DNA of 64,000 nt from Phyto melanocephala. Taxonomy: Eukaryota; Arthropoda; Insecta; Diptera; Rhinophoridae. The DNA lies in the NCBI GenBank assembly GCA_941918925.1, contig OW799234.1, forward strand, positions 119,548,284 through 119,612,283, in the 5' to 3' direction. Position 1 is the first letter of the stretch. Every line of letters starts with the position of its first letter. Below, piece after piece: positions 1-11,045 of the stretch. The position numbers and the translations under genes were made by a program. The notes under the pieces were generated by a model that did not search any database, was not told the origin of the DNA, and worked only from the letters and a program-made list of their open reading frames with translations.

Positions 1-78
1 CAACCTGTTTACTTTCACCAAAAAATTTTTCCCGATATCGATCGGAGACAACATTAACAATTTAATAACATTAGATAT

Positions 79-1496
79 AACAAGTAGGAGCACTATATTC
101 GGCTGTTCCGAAATTTTTATACCCACCACCAATTTGATGTACACATTTTTATAGCACAGAACTTATTATATTGTTATTAAGAGTAATGTCTATGGAATAA
201 TCTCTTTATACTAAAATATGTATCACTTTCTTTGGATAACTTCGATATGCTAGTAAAATGTTTTCATAAACTTAAGTTTCAATGAAAGTAAGCGTTAAAG
301 TAGGCGTGTCAATATAGTTTCTGCTAATTAATACAACTTAGATATTCCAATATAGTCCTTTATTCTTCCACAACTTTGTCCATAGAGAAATTATGTGAAT
401 TTAAGATAAAGCGTTATATGGGAGGTAGACGTCAAAGAGGACGTGTCACCTTCAATTTCTGGCATAACATTCACATTGTCTAGAAAGCCATATGTGCAAA
501 ATTTCATCATCATACCTCTAATTTTGCCGGTTCTAATAACATTTAAATTTCATTGACAGTATATTACGTGAAAAGTGGGCACTAAAGTAGGCGTGTCAAT
601 GTAGTTTTTAAAATAAATAAATTAAACTTAGATATTTCAATATAGTCCTTTATTCTTACAAAAACTATGTCTATAGAGAAATTATATGAATTTAAGATAA
701 AGCGTTACATGGAAGGTAGGCGTTGAAGTGGGCGTATCACCTTAATTTTCTGACATAACAATGACATTGACCAGAAATTTCATCATCAGACCTTTAATTT
801 TTTTAGTTTTATGAGCTTTTAAATTTCATTAACAGTAGATTACGTAAAAAGTGGGCGTTATAGTAGGCATGTCGAAATAGTTTCTGCCAATAAAATCCAC
901 TCAGATATATCAATATAGAATCCTTTATTCTTGCAAAATTTTTATTCATAGAGAAATTTTATGAATTTAAGATAGGCGTCAAAGAGGACGTGTTACATTT
1001 ATTTTCCGTTAATACAAAGCCTTTCACCAAAAAGCAAATTTTGGCAAAATTTTAGAATCATAATTTTGTCAGTTTTATTACGTTTTAAGTTTTAAATATT
1101 ACTAAAATCACTGTGCGGTATAAATTTTCGTATATTTTGATCCATAACTCCTTTCCTAACTCATAGATTTAAGCATTTTTCGGGGGGAAATAAAAATACG
1201 AAATTTCATGAGTCTACGTTAATGCGTTAGGACACAATTGCATTTTATTCGATGTTGGAAGGACACGGTTTTTTCGACCTACTCTTGCTTTTCGAGCTAT
1301 AACTCTGTTCCTAATATTTCGATTTAGCCCATTTTCGATGCCAAACCTTATGTATAATAAATATTCTGTTTCGATCTCTATCGTGCTTTCAACAAACGGA
1401 CAGGCGGACGGACATAGCTAGACCCTCATTAAATAAAACCCACATTCAGAGTATACTAATGTGTGGGGCTTAAAATTTTTTTGGTGGCGGGTAAAA
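79..1496. mobile_element. mini-me/DINE-like element, subfamily A, hairpin end at left
   Basis: It begins ACAAGTAGGAGCACTAT, then a TTCGGCTGTTCCGAA hairpin (one arm mutated) and ATACCCACCACC. It ends with a short GGACAGGCGGACGGAC tract and GGTGGCGGGTA. Two internal repeat units around GGGCGT words are seen. It lacks the mariner insertion carried by four other A copies: CTTTCTTTGGATAACTTC at about 229 is an empty site. Heavily diverged, hence old. Confidence 0.8.
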
Positions 1497-1905
1497 GGCA
1501 TTTTCTGAGCAGCATTTTTTTATAAATTCTATACGTCTTTAAAACCAACTACTCCCTCAAATTCAAAGTAAATAAGCAATGCAATTAAAACGATTTTTTG
1601 TGTTGTATTTATCTAATAATAAATCAATAAAAAATATAAAAAAAATTGTCATTCCTATTGTAGAAATACATTAGGTTCCATTTTGAGACTAAATATAAGA
1701 AACTAATTTAATGGCAAAACGAACTTAAATAAAGAAATTAATACGTTTCTGTAGTGATTAAGAGTTGAATACAAAATAATAAATTTTGTAGTATAATAGT
1801 ACTTTACAAAATTGGTAGTGGGCACAGCCGAGTAGTGTATTTTCTTTTTGTTTATATGAAAAAGACTTTGCCACAATGAAAGTGGCAATTTTAAATTATG
1901 AGGGT
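1497..1905. other. AT-rich sequence without recognised features
   Basis: About 400 bp of AT-rich sequence between two transposon remnants. A piece near 1810-1840 (TGGTAGTGGGCACAGCCGAGTA) resembles the hairpin end of an A element and may be a terminal scrap. No coding signal is seen. Confidence 0.4.
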
Positions 1906-2399
1906 GTAGTCTTTTAACTTTTTAATTTATTAACAAAAATCTGTTATGAGTTGTTCCAATCGAGCCATTGAAGATGCGGAATTTTTTTTTTATAACTGCC
2001 TCCTTTAATGTCTCATATCGATTGCACTGTGGTGGTTTGTGAACGATAGCAAAAACTTGCTCATGTAGTTTTTCGTCCATATACACAACCGTGATATTAA
2101 ATTTAGTATCATCTCGTTCATCTTGACTCATTTTTATTATTCGAAAAAGTTATTTATTCGAAAAAAAGCTTATAAACGGGTAAACCATGCTTGAATATTG
2201 TTAATAGAATATCCTTGAACTCGTGTTGCAATACTGGATACATCTGCAGATCCTGAATTATTATTCAAAGAAAAATTGCCAGCTTGAGAACCAGGAGTTG
2301 AAGTTGTATTAAAACATGATTGATTTTCCATTTTGATCAATCTCGGGGTCACCAAAAGTAGTCTTTTGACTTTTTAATTTATTCACAAAAATCTTTATT
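1906..2399 (-). pseudogene. LTR retrotransposon leader and gag fragment
   Basis: On the minus strand a TTGGTGACCCCGAG leader, of the primer-binding-site type seen in insect LTR elements, precedes an ATG at 2355. The frame contains YSINNIQAWFTRL. After a frameshift it continues as DDTKFNITVVYMDEKLHEQV and KPPQCNRYETLKEAVIKK. This order (AWF..E, DDTKF, PP..NRYE.LK..I) is the N-terminal Gag core of Ty3/Gypsy-like insect elements. A direct repeat of about 35 bp, beginning GTAGTCTTTT, flanks the fragment at 1906 and 2358. There is no LTR, protease or reverse transcriptase, so it is a dead 450-bp fragment. Confidence 0.6.
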
Positions 2400-2408
2400 C
2401 ATTCAAAT

Positions 2409-2644
2409 CAAGGCGAATTCAATAAGGCGAACTTATTAGATCAGCTGATCATAAGCTGTTGACTACTTCTAAGGACCACTTGTCAAATTTTTGTGTATTT
2501 TTGACACATCTTTTTGTTTTACACTAACCAAGGCGAATTCATACAGGTGAAATTATCATGCCTTGACACTTACAAAACACACGTTTGGATTTTTAAACTT
2601 TGTAGTTGTTTTAGCGACGAGTTCACCTTATTGAATTCGCCTTG
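2409..2644. mobile_element. hAT-type MITE (family G), copy 1
   Basis: Terminal inverted repeats begin CAAGGCGAATTCAATAAGG and are flanked by an exact 8-bp target duplication, ATTCAAAT, at 2401-2408 and 2645-2652. The 8-bp duplication and terminal CA are hAT hallmarks. A second copy is at 56585-56774. This copy contains a further 37-bp insertion at 2529-2565. It is non-coding. Confidence 0.85.
2529..2565. mobile_element. 37-bp hAT mini-insertion nested in the family G MITE
   Basis: This segment starts CAAGGCGAATTCATACAGG and ends ATGCCTTG. Its flanks are ACACTAAC and ACACTTAC, an 8-bp target duplication with one mismatch. The second G copy has an uninterrupted ACACTAACAAAATAC at the same place, which shows this is an insertion. 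Its ends match those of element H at 58144-58511, so it is an extreme internal-deletion derivative. Confidence 0.7.
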
Positions 2645-2757
2645 ATTCAAATACAAAATAAAATTAAAATATTTTTTCATTTTTTTTTACATTAAAAGTT
2701 GTAAAAAACTAAGGTAATATGTATATTTAAATTATTTAAAAACTAAGTGAAATAAGT

Positions 2758-3570
2758 ACAAGTAACAGTGCTATGATCGGCCGTGCCGAATCTTATATGC
2801 CCTTCACAACGTGTAGTCATGCAATAACAATTGTTTGTATCACCATTCATCTCATATAAAATACGTACATACATGGTGTAATTACATAAGGTGATAGCGT
2901 AAAGGAGAGCAATTTTTGTCTCTCTTTTTTTATGTATGGAGTTTGACAATTTCCGGAGTTCAAATAATTTTTTTAATATGTAGTTTGACATTCTCTAGAG
3001 CGCAAAAAAATAACCAGCTGAGCTGGCACCGCCACCTTGTATAATTACACCATGCGTACATACATATAAAAATATACCATTATAAAATTATAAATTGAGT
3101 TTACGTATGTATGTGTTTCTAAAAAAAAATATAAAAAAAAATATATTAAAACAAAAAAAAATTTAAAAAAGAAATATTTAAAAAAAATAATAAAAATATA
3201 AATAATATATAATACATATATATACTCTAACCAGTATATATGTATGTTGTTGTTGTAATTGTGAAAAAAAACGAGGTGGTCGTGCTTTTTGCTAATATCT
3301 CAGAAAGTTATAGGGCGATTGTGCTGAATTTCAATAGCGATTCATTCCCGGATATTTCCAAGAGATTGATACCATACACAGATCTTAGGAATATATAGTT
3401 GCTTCTAACAGTTGATTTCAACCAACACACGGACTTAATCGACTCCTCTATTCATAAGCTTTCAGAAAATATCTTCTTTATGGGATCGGAAATGAAAATT
3501 GTAGAAATTACAAACGGAATGACAAAGCTATATGTATATACCCTTGTGCACCACGGGTGAAGGGTATAAA
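2758..3570. mobile_element. mini-me/DINE-like element, subfamily B, hairpin end at left
   Basis: It starts ACAAGTAACAGTGCTAT, then a CGGCCGTGCCG hairpin and TATGCCCTTCACAACGTGTAG. It continues through an A-rich core to AAACGAGGTGGTCGTG, a region ending in ACAAACGGAATGACAAAG, and GTGAAGGGTATAA. It has lost the (GTCY)n tract. A 183-bp hAT MITE is inserted at 2872-3054. Confidence 0.85.
2872..3054. mobile_element. hAT-type MITE nested in a B element
   Basis: The inverted ends CATGGTGTAATTAC and GTAATTACACCATG (one internal variant) are flanked by an exact 8-bp duplication, CGTACATA, at 2864-2871 and 3055-3062. Other B copies are continuous across this point. The terminal motif resembles that of the MITE at 39567 (CATGGTACAATCAT), so the two are probably related families. 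Confidence 0.85.
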
Positions 3571-4523
3571 AATAGTTATATGGAAGGTGCCTGCAAGGGT
3601 ATTTTAAAACACCATTTAGGAAGTTTTTTTAATAAGTAAGTTTAACAAGAAATTGTATGTTATTGAGTAAAGCGTTAAGGCGCTATTATTTTGTCAATCG
3701 GCAAAAAAAGGTTAAAATCTGAAATATGGAACAATCATTATCACAGTGGTAAAAGATTCCACAGGTAGTAGAAGCAATTTAAATAAAACTATAAAATTTC
3801 GAAACAATAACAAAAAATACAACAAATACATACAGCAATAAACTTCTTACGACAACACACGACTTGAGTCAATCATAATTTGCACAATTGAAGAATATGG
3901 ACAACTATTTACACCAGAGAGTCTGTCGCTCAGCAAACAGACAGTAGTCGTTAGTGTTTTGCTTTGCTTTTTTGTTGTTAAAGTGGCCCAAAGTTGTCAT
4001 ACAAGTGACCTGATTTCTCTTTTATGCTGTATCCAACATTTTAACGTTTTTTTTTTTCAAAAAAGATTGTGTTTTTTTCTGTTGGTCGCTTGTACGATTA
4101 CTAATACTGTGTGTATTTAAACTGCTAATATTTCTCGTACCACTACCAATCACCAACAATTGAACAGTTGTTGTTTTTCTCCAATTTTAGTTGAGTTTTT
4201 TCTACTGCTGCTTCCATTCATTCAGCTGTTTTGTTATCAATGACTGACTGGTGTTTTGGTTGTTTGGTGAATTGACTAGAGGCATTTATGTTGGTGGTGC
4301 AAGTGGTATTAAATTGGCAATCTATGATGATCAGATCTTATTACCAGCAATCATTCTTTAACTAGATCTACTGGCTATTTACACAAGCACTCACTCACAC
4401 ACAGCCACATATTCGATTTTAGCAACCAGTTGCAACTGACAACAGTTAATTACAAGTTTTCAAATATATTTATACACAAGTACAGGAACATTTTATTATT
4501 CTATAGCACAGATCTACATACAA
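3571..4523. other. non-repetitive stretch, possible intronic host sequence
   Basis: About 950 bp that matches none of the repeat families in the window. It is less AT-extreme around 3840-4300, with many CA- and GT-rich words, and has no open frame of note. If the GRXCR-like gene extends leftward, this would be intron. No promoter could be assigned. Confidence 0.4.
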
Positions 4524-5286
4524 ACAAGTAACAGTGCTATATTCGGCCGTGCCGAATCTTATATACCCTTCACAACGTGTAGTCATGCAATAACAATCTC
4601 ATATAAAATACGTGCATACGTACACGTTAGAATAAATGTGGCATCGAATCCCAGCTGAGCCAAAAAAATTTTATTTTAATTTATTTAATATATTATTTAT
4701 ATTTTATTATTTTTTTTTAAATTTTTTTAAAAAATTTTTTTAGAAAAATTTTTAAAAATTTTTTTTAAATTTTTTTTAAATTTTTTTTAAATTTTTTTTA
4801 AATTTTTTTTAAATTTTTTTTAAATTTTTTTTTTTTAGTTTTTTTTTTATTATTTTTTTCTTATTTTTAATATTTTTTTTTTTTGTAATTTTTTTTTGTT
4901 TGGTATGTTTTTTACATGTATGTATGTATGTATGTTGTTGTTGTAATTGTGAAAAAAAAACGAGGTGGTCGTGGTTTTTTTGCTCATATCTCAGAAAGTT
5001 ATTGGGCGATTGTGCTGAATTTAAATAGCGATTCATTCCTGGATATTTCCAAGAGATTGATACCATATACAGATCTGAGGAACATATAGTTGCTTCTAAA
5101 AGTTGATTTCAACCAACACACGGACAGACGGGCAGACGGACAGACGGTCAGGGCTTAATCGACTCCTCTATTCATAAGCTTTCAGAAAATATATACTTTA
5201 TGGGGTCGGAAATGAAAATTGTAGAAATTACAAACGGAATGACAAAGCTATATATACCCTTGTGCACCACAGGTGAAGGGTATAAA
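4524..5286. mobile_element. mini-me/DINE-like element, subfamily B, with internally inverted core
   Basis: The ends are typical: ACAAGTAACAGTGC with the TTCGGCCGTGCCGAA hairpin at left, and CACAGGTGAAGGGTATAA at right. A short GACAGACGGGCAGACGGAC tract is present. The A/T-rich core between about 4620 and 4925 is reversed relative to other B copies: GTGGCATCGAATCCCAGCTG appears here on the plus strand, whereas elsewhere its complement is on the same strand as the ends. T-runs with the period AAATTTTTTTT fill 4715-4830. Confidence 0.85.
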
Positions 5287-5789
5287 AACTAACAAAACTA
5301 GAAATTAATTCAAATATTATTTAACTTGTTTAGCTTGACTGAATTTAAAAAAACATTTTTTTGCTTTTATATATTGAAATTGATCGAATTTTCTAAATGG
5401 TGTGATGATATCCAGTGACAGTTATTGCAAATTAATATTTTGATTTTTTACACAGCTTTCACACAGATTTTACAGATTTTAAAATACTTTGCAAATAATC
5501 ATTCGGATTCTTGAAGGATTTTTTCGATTCAACAATTATAATAGAAAAGTTTTTTACTTACATATATAATCGTTTTTAGAATCTTTGTAGTAACAATTTA
5601 TAAAAAAGCTTTATTTGAAATTTAAATTTTATTCTGCTTAAATATAATTAATAAAAAATAATTTGAAATCAAATAACAAAAATTTACTATCGATCCTAAC
5701 ACGTTATCTATAAATTATAGACATTATTTCCTCTTTTTGAAAAATCTTAAAACGTACATATTGAATATCTTACTGAAAACAATTATTTT
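5287..5789. other. AT-rich sequence without recognised features
   Basis: About 500 bp between two B elements. It is composed of short A and T runs with stops in all frames, and I see no repeat family or coding signal in it. Confidence 0.4.
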
Positions 5790-6251
5790 TATACCCTACA
5801 CCTGTGGTGCACAAGGGTATATATAGGTTTGTCATTCCGTTAGTAATTTCTACAATTTTCATTTCCGATCCCATAAAGTAAATATTTTCTGAAAGCTTAT
5901 GAATAGAGGAGTCGATTAAGCCCTGACCGTCTGTCCGTCTCCCGTCTGTCTATGTGTTGGTTGAAATCAACTTTAAAAAGCAACTGTATGTTCCTCAGAT
6001 CTGTGTATGGTATCAATCATTTGGAAATATCAGGGAATAAATCGCTATTGAAACTCAGCACAATCGCACCATAACTTTCTGAGATATGAGCAAAAAAACA
6101 CGACCACCTCTTTTGTTTTTTCACAATTACCAACAACAACGTACATACTAGTTAGAGTAACGTGGCATCAAATCCCAGCTGAGCCAAAACAATATTTTTT
6201 TTTATTTAATTTTTTTATTTTTTATTTAATATATTATTTATATTTTTATTA

Positions 6252-8823
6252 TTATACCCGCCACCAAAAAAATGGTGGGGGTATATTCATTTTGTCATTC
6301 CGTTTGTAACACATCGAAATATCCATTTTAGACCCCATAAAGTATATATATTCTGAATCAGGGTTTGATTTGATGACGATCTAGCTATGTCCGTCCGTCT
6401 GTCCGTCTGTCCGTCTGTTGAAAGCACGATAGAGGTCGCACCGAAAAAGTTAGGGGGCTCAAATTTTGCCAGAATCTTTCTTATAGACAAGGTTTGTTTG
6501 GTATTGAAAGTGGGCTAAATCGGAATATTTGGAAGAGAGTTATAGCTCGAAAAGCAAGAGTAGGTCGAAAAAACCGTGTCCTTCGAACATCGAATAAAAT
6601 GGAATTGTGTCCAAACGCATTAACGTAGACTCATGAAACTTCGAATATATATTTCCTGAGTAAAAAAAAAATGTTCCCCGAAAATTGTCGAAATCTATGC
6701 ATTAGGAGAGGAGTTATCGATCAAAATGTACGAAAATTTATACCGCACAGTGTATTTTTCGGTATATTTAAAAACAAAAACGTCATAAAAGCAACAAAAT
6801 TGGATGTACGACTCTGAAATTTTGCACACTTTGCTTTTTGGTGAAACGCTTTTTTGCAACGGAAAATCAATGTGCCACGCCCACTTTTACGCCCACCTCC
6901 CATATAACGTTTTACCTAAAATTCATATAATTTCTCTATTAATAAAGATTTTAGATAATAAAGGGCTATATTGAAACACCTAAGTTGTGCTCATTGGCAA
7001 AAATAACTTTAACACGCCTACCATAACGCCCACTTTTCACGTTATCTACCGTTAATGAAATTTAAAAGCTCATAAAACCGCCAAAATTAGAGGTATGATG
7101 AAAAACTTTGCTACGTATATCCCGCTAGGCAATATCATTACTGTGCCAGAAAATTAAGGCGCCACGCCCACTTTTACGCCCACCTCCCATATAACGTTTT
7201 ACCAAAAATTCATACAATTTCTCTATTAATAAAGATTTTGGAATAATAAAGGGCTATATTGTAACACCTAAGTTGTACTCATTCGCAAAAATAACTTCGA
7301 CACGCCTACTATAACGCCCACTTTTAACCGTATCTACCGTTAATGAAATTTAAAAGCTCATAAAACCGCCAAAATTAGACATATGATGATAAAATTTGCT
7401 ACGTATATCCCCCTAGGCAATGTCATTACTGTGTCCGAAAATTAGGGTACCACGCCTACTTTTACGCCCACCTCCCATATAACGTTTTACCTAAAATTCG
7501 TATAATGTCTCTATTAATAAGGATTTTGGAATAATAAAGGGCTATATTGAAACACCTAAGTTGTACTCATTCGCAAAAATAACCTTGACACGCCTACTAT
7601 ATCGCCCACTTTTCACGTTATCTGCCGTTAATGAAATTTAAAAGCTCATAAAACCGCCAAAATTAGAGGTATGATGATAAAGTTTGCTACGTATATCCCC
7701 CTAGGCAGTGTCATTACTGTGCCAGAAAATTAACGCACAGTGTATTTTTCGGTATATTTAAAAACAAAAACGTCATAAAAGCAACAAAATTGGATGTACG
7801 ACTCTGAAATTTTGCACACTTTGCTTTTTGGTGAAACGCTTTTTTGCAACGGAAAATCAATGTGCCACGCCTACTTTTACGCCCACCTCCCATATAACGT
7901 TTTACCTACAATTCATATAATTTCTCTATTAATAAAGATTTTGGAATAATAAAGGACTATATTGAAAGATCTAAGTTGTATTTATTAGCAGAAACTTTAT
8001 TGACACGCCTACTTTAACGCCCACTTTAATTGAAAGACTACATTTACAAAAGCATTTTAGCAGCATATCGAAGTTATAAAGGGTGGTTAAATTTTAAGGA
8101 CCGATGTTGAATTTAAATAAAACACAAATTATTTAGGATATTATTATTATTTCTTTTTGCAATTATAATATTTGTATGGTTTAATTATGTATTTAACAAA
8201 ATATCGGCCATATGGCCCCCCATCCTTGGCACCACTCCTTTATCTGATGGTCCAAATTTTTATTGACAATGTTGATGCTCAATTGTTGGGCATGATGATG
8301 AGTCGAGGTTGACTTCTATTTTGCCACACTATCGCAAAAAACAGCAATGGTTCCCATTCAACGAACTAAGAAGGCATTCACAGATTTTCTAACATTTTAT
8401 ACAGACCTGTTTTGCAGAAATTTAAATATTTTTTACAATTCTCCCGATTGTGGACGAATTTGAACGATTATTACGAAGTGCACAAAATGCATTTTGATTT
8501 GAACGCCCATTTTCATAAAAAACCTGAATAACTTTAAAGCGTTGCTCATTTGCGTATTTTTCCACGGATCAAATTGAGTAAGTTTGAGATTGAGAAATGT
8601 CAAGTGAAATGCAGAAAACAAATTTAAAGACTAGGTGTAGTTCACCTTCAACATGGGCCCTTAAAATTTAACCACCCTCTACAAAGAAAGTGATACATAT
8701 TTTATTATAAAGTGATCATTCCATAGCGATTCACAAAATAATAAATATTGTGCTTTAAATGTACACAAAATTGGTGGTGGGAATAAAAGATTCGGCTCAG
8801 CCGAATATAGTACTCTTACTTGT
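6252..8823. mobile_element. mini-me/DINE-like element, subfamily A, hairpin end at right, nested in a B element
   Basis: It runs from TTATACCCGCCACC (with the CCACC..GGTGG terminal hairpin) through the TA core, a GTCCGTCCGTCTGTCC tract and repeated 288-bp units containing CGCCCACCTCCCATATAACG (near 6891, 7180, 7468, 7880). It ends with the ATTCGGCTGAGCCGAAT hairpin and CTTACTTGT. A segment beginning GCACAGTGTATTTTTCGG occurs twice (6747 and 7736), an internal duplication. A mariner derivative sits at 8079-8679. Confidence 0.9.
8079..8679 (-). mobile_element. mariner-type non-autonomous element (M1) in an A element
   Basis: Inverted ends AAGGGTGGTTAAATTTTAAGG and its complement are flanked by TA. 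Translation of the minus strand gives scraps of a mariner-type transposase N-terminus (HFVIIVQIRPQS, equivalent to the usual LRDLFGQHNRP region) joined to a C-terminal scrap. It is therefore an internally deleted copy. The same derivative occupies the same site in the A elements at 23618, 34938 and 50427. Confidence 0.8.
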
Positions 8824-9048
8824 TTTTTTTATTTTTTTTTATTTTTTTTTATTTTTTTTTGTAATTTTTGACATACGTTTACTCAATTTATAATTTTATA
8901 ATGGTATGTTTTTATATGTATGTTTGTTACATGTGTGTACGTATTTTATATGAGATGAATGGTGATACAAGCAATTGTTATTGCATGACTACACGTTGTG
9001 AAGGGTATATAAGATTCGGCACGTCCGAATATAGCACTTTTACTTGTT

Positions 9049-9946
9049 TAATTCTACATCGACCGATTGAAGCGGTTTTTTCGATAATATATATACACAT
9101 TAAAAATTGAATTTTTTTTTTTTTGTACAAAAATGTTTTCAGAATATTTGGTTGACTTCTTTATGTTGCCTGAACGCAAGCAATGTTTAAAATTTTATTT
9201 GTTTAAAATACAACAAAGGCACTGATGTACGTTTATCGTTAATCCCTTTTAATTTAAATTTGCAGTAATTTTAAATTTATTTAAAAAAAACCTTCTTTTT
9301 TGGGAAATAACCGTAAAATTCAAAAAAAAAATTTATTATCTTCGAATTTTAAAAGTTTTTAATAATATTCTGCAGTATGTAATATAAAATGTTTTAAAAC
9401 AAAATCTTTATTTAAACAAAATATTGTTTACTTTATCATTTATTATTGTTAAGAATAAATTACCTTCTATTTATAGAATCTTTTCGATAAATTCTATATC
9501 GTACAATCACACCCAGAACAAACTGCGTCAGTTTCTTTTAAAATCTTCAAAATTAGTATGCCAATTAATCGGCCAATATTTTGTTTGCAAAAAAATTTAA
9601 CAAATAATTGTTATTTATTTTTATTATGTTCTTTTTCTTTTGTTTAAGTCATATATTATTGACTTATTGTTAAAAACACAAATTGTATCTTTTTTTACCT
9701 TTAACTTGTAAAAAAAAATAATTCTTTTCGTTAGACTTAAGTATTTATTGTTACACTTCAAAGGCTTTTGACCTTTTCTTTGTTTTAGTTTTAAAGACAA
9801 TTTGGTAATTTGTTATTCTTAGCATGTGTATTCAAAAAAAGTTCTAACTGTTTTATGATCATAGTGTGATAATTTACAAAATATTTTTCAAAGAGTTAAA
9901 AATATTGTATTGTTTAATGTAAATTTTAAAGCCTTCCTAAAAATAA
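9049..9946. other. AT-rich sequence without recognised features
   Basis: About 900 bp of AT-rich sequence with T and A runs and no open frame of note. It matches none of the repeat families described here. Confidence 0.4.
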
Positions 9947-11045
9947 ACAAGTAAGAGCGCTATATTCGGCCGTGCCGAATCTTATATACCCTTCACAACG
10001 TGTAGTCATGAAATAACTGTAGTTTGTGTCACCATTCATCCCATATGAAATACGTTGATACATATATAAAAACATCCCATTGTAAAATTATTAATTCACG
10101 TATGTCTGTTAAAAAAACGAAAAAAAAAAATTTTTTAAAATTTAAAAAAAAAAAATTTAAAAAAATATTTAAAAAAAAAATTAAAAAAAAAATTAAAAAA
10201 AAAAATTATTATATATAATTATAATTATTATATATAAAACAAAAAAAAAAAAAAAAAAAAAAAATTAAAAATATAAGTAATATATTAAATAATATATAAA
10301 AAAAAAATAAAAAAAAAAATTTAAAAAAAAAATATGAAAAAATTTTTTTGGCTCAGCTGGGATTCGATGCATTTTACACTTTTTTAATAGTTTACTACAA
10401 TGTAATGGTCAATCCCTTTTATTCAATACTAATATTGTGGGGGTTAAAGGGGACAAAACCGTAACTACTCTATTTGACTCATATATTCGCCATTTAATCT
10501 AGGACGCCATCTTGGGTTTTTCTCTATTTATAGCTAACTATATTTTAATACTAAAACCCTTTAACTTGATCCCGATATTGACTTTTTTGGTTGCATAGAA
10601 ACTGACAAACATCGACTTACGTTTGTAAATTTTAGGAAAACCACTAAAACAGTTGTACTCTGCTGTATATATCTCAGTTAATTTCAAACCTATTTGTTAG
10701 TTTTTTTTTAGAAATTTTTTCCGAGATTACGGCTTTAAATTCTTTATGTTAAGCGTGGTCAAAAAATTTTTTTAAATTTAAAATATTTTCAAACAATTTT
10801 TGCCTATAACTTTGCGAATTTGTGACCAATTTATCCAAACATTTTCATGAATATCTCCAGAGGCATACCAAATCTGTAAATAGTAACAACCGTGTCTATA
10901 AATTATCCTAGACCTGGAAAATTTGATACCTTACACGGGTCTTGCCGATGTTTGGGGTTTCAAAAAAGTTGATTTCAACATACAAACGGACAGATCTCTA
11001 AACTATAAAAGTTGTAATAGACCCAATATACCATACAAGCATATT
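9947..11045. mobile_element. composite mini-me/DINE-like element with B head and C-like body, hairpin end at left
   Basis: It begins like B: ACAAGTAAGAGCGCTAT, the TTCGGCCGTGCCGAA hairpin, CCCTTCACAACGTGTAG and an A-rich core ending in TTGGCTCAGCTGGGATTCG. From about 10380 it becomes C-type sequence (GGTCAATCCCTTTTATTC, ATTGTGGGGGTTAAAGGGGAC, GCCATCTTGGG). It then decays after TTGATTTCAACATACAAACGGACAG, and the GGGTATAA end is missing. Confidence 0.7.

Larger units (their letters stand above)
5790..9048. mobile_element. mini-me/DINE-like element, subfamily B, split by a nested A element; hairpin end at right
   Basis: The left part at 5790-6251 runs from TATACCCTACACCTGTGG through the GTCY tract and the CCCAGCTGAGCC motif into the T-rich core. 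The right part at 8824-9048 resumes the T-rich core and ends with ACAACGTG-type sequence (CACGTTGTGAAGGGTATA), the TTCGGCACGTCCGAA hairpin and TTACTTGT. The intervening 2572 bp is an A element, itself carrying a mariner derivative. The joined length, about 690 bp, fits other B copies. Confidence 0.85.

Noticed and set aside
2743..2991. Frames sharing YVRILYEMNGDT and CMTTRCEGYIRFGT (2743, 8868, 32338, 49183)
   Set aside because: They arise from the hairpin end of B elements and have no independent support as genes.
4640..4667. True tRNA gene at the GGCATCGAATCCCAGCTGAGCC motif
   Set aside because: There is no acceptor stem, anticodon arm or proper box spacing; it is a repeated transposon motif.
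4809..5066. Lys-rich frames over A/T runs (4809, 10024, 28441)
   Set aside because: They are poly-Lys/Ile translations of low-complexity transposon cores.
6721..6903. 60-residue frames starting MGGGRKSGRGTL at 6721, 25977, 36744 and 50904, apparently a conserved small protein
   Set aside because: They fall at the same place in every A element and derive from the GGGAGGTGGGCGTAAAAGTGGGCG repeat; conservation is explained by the transposon copies.
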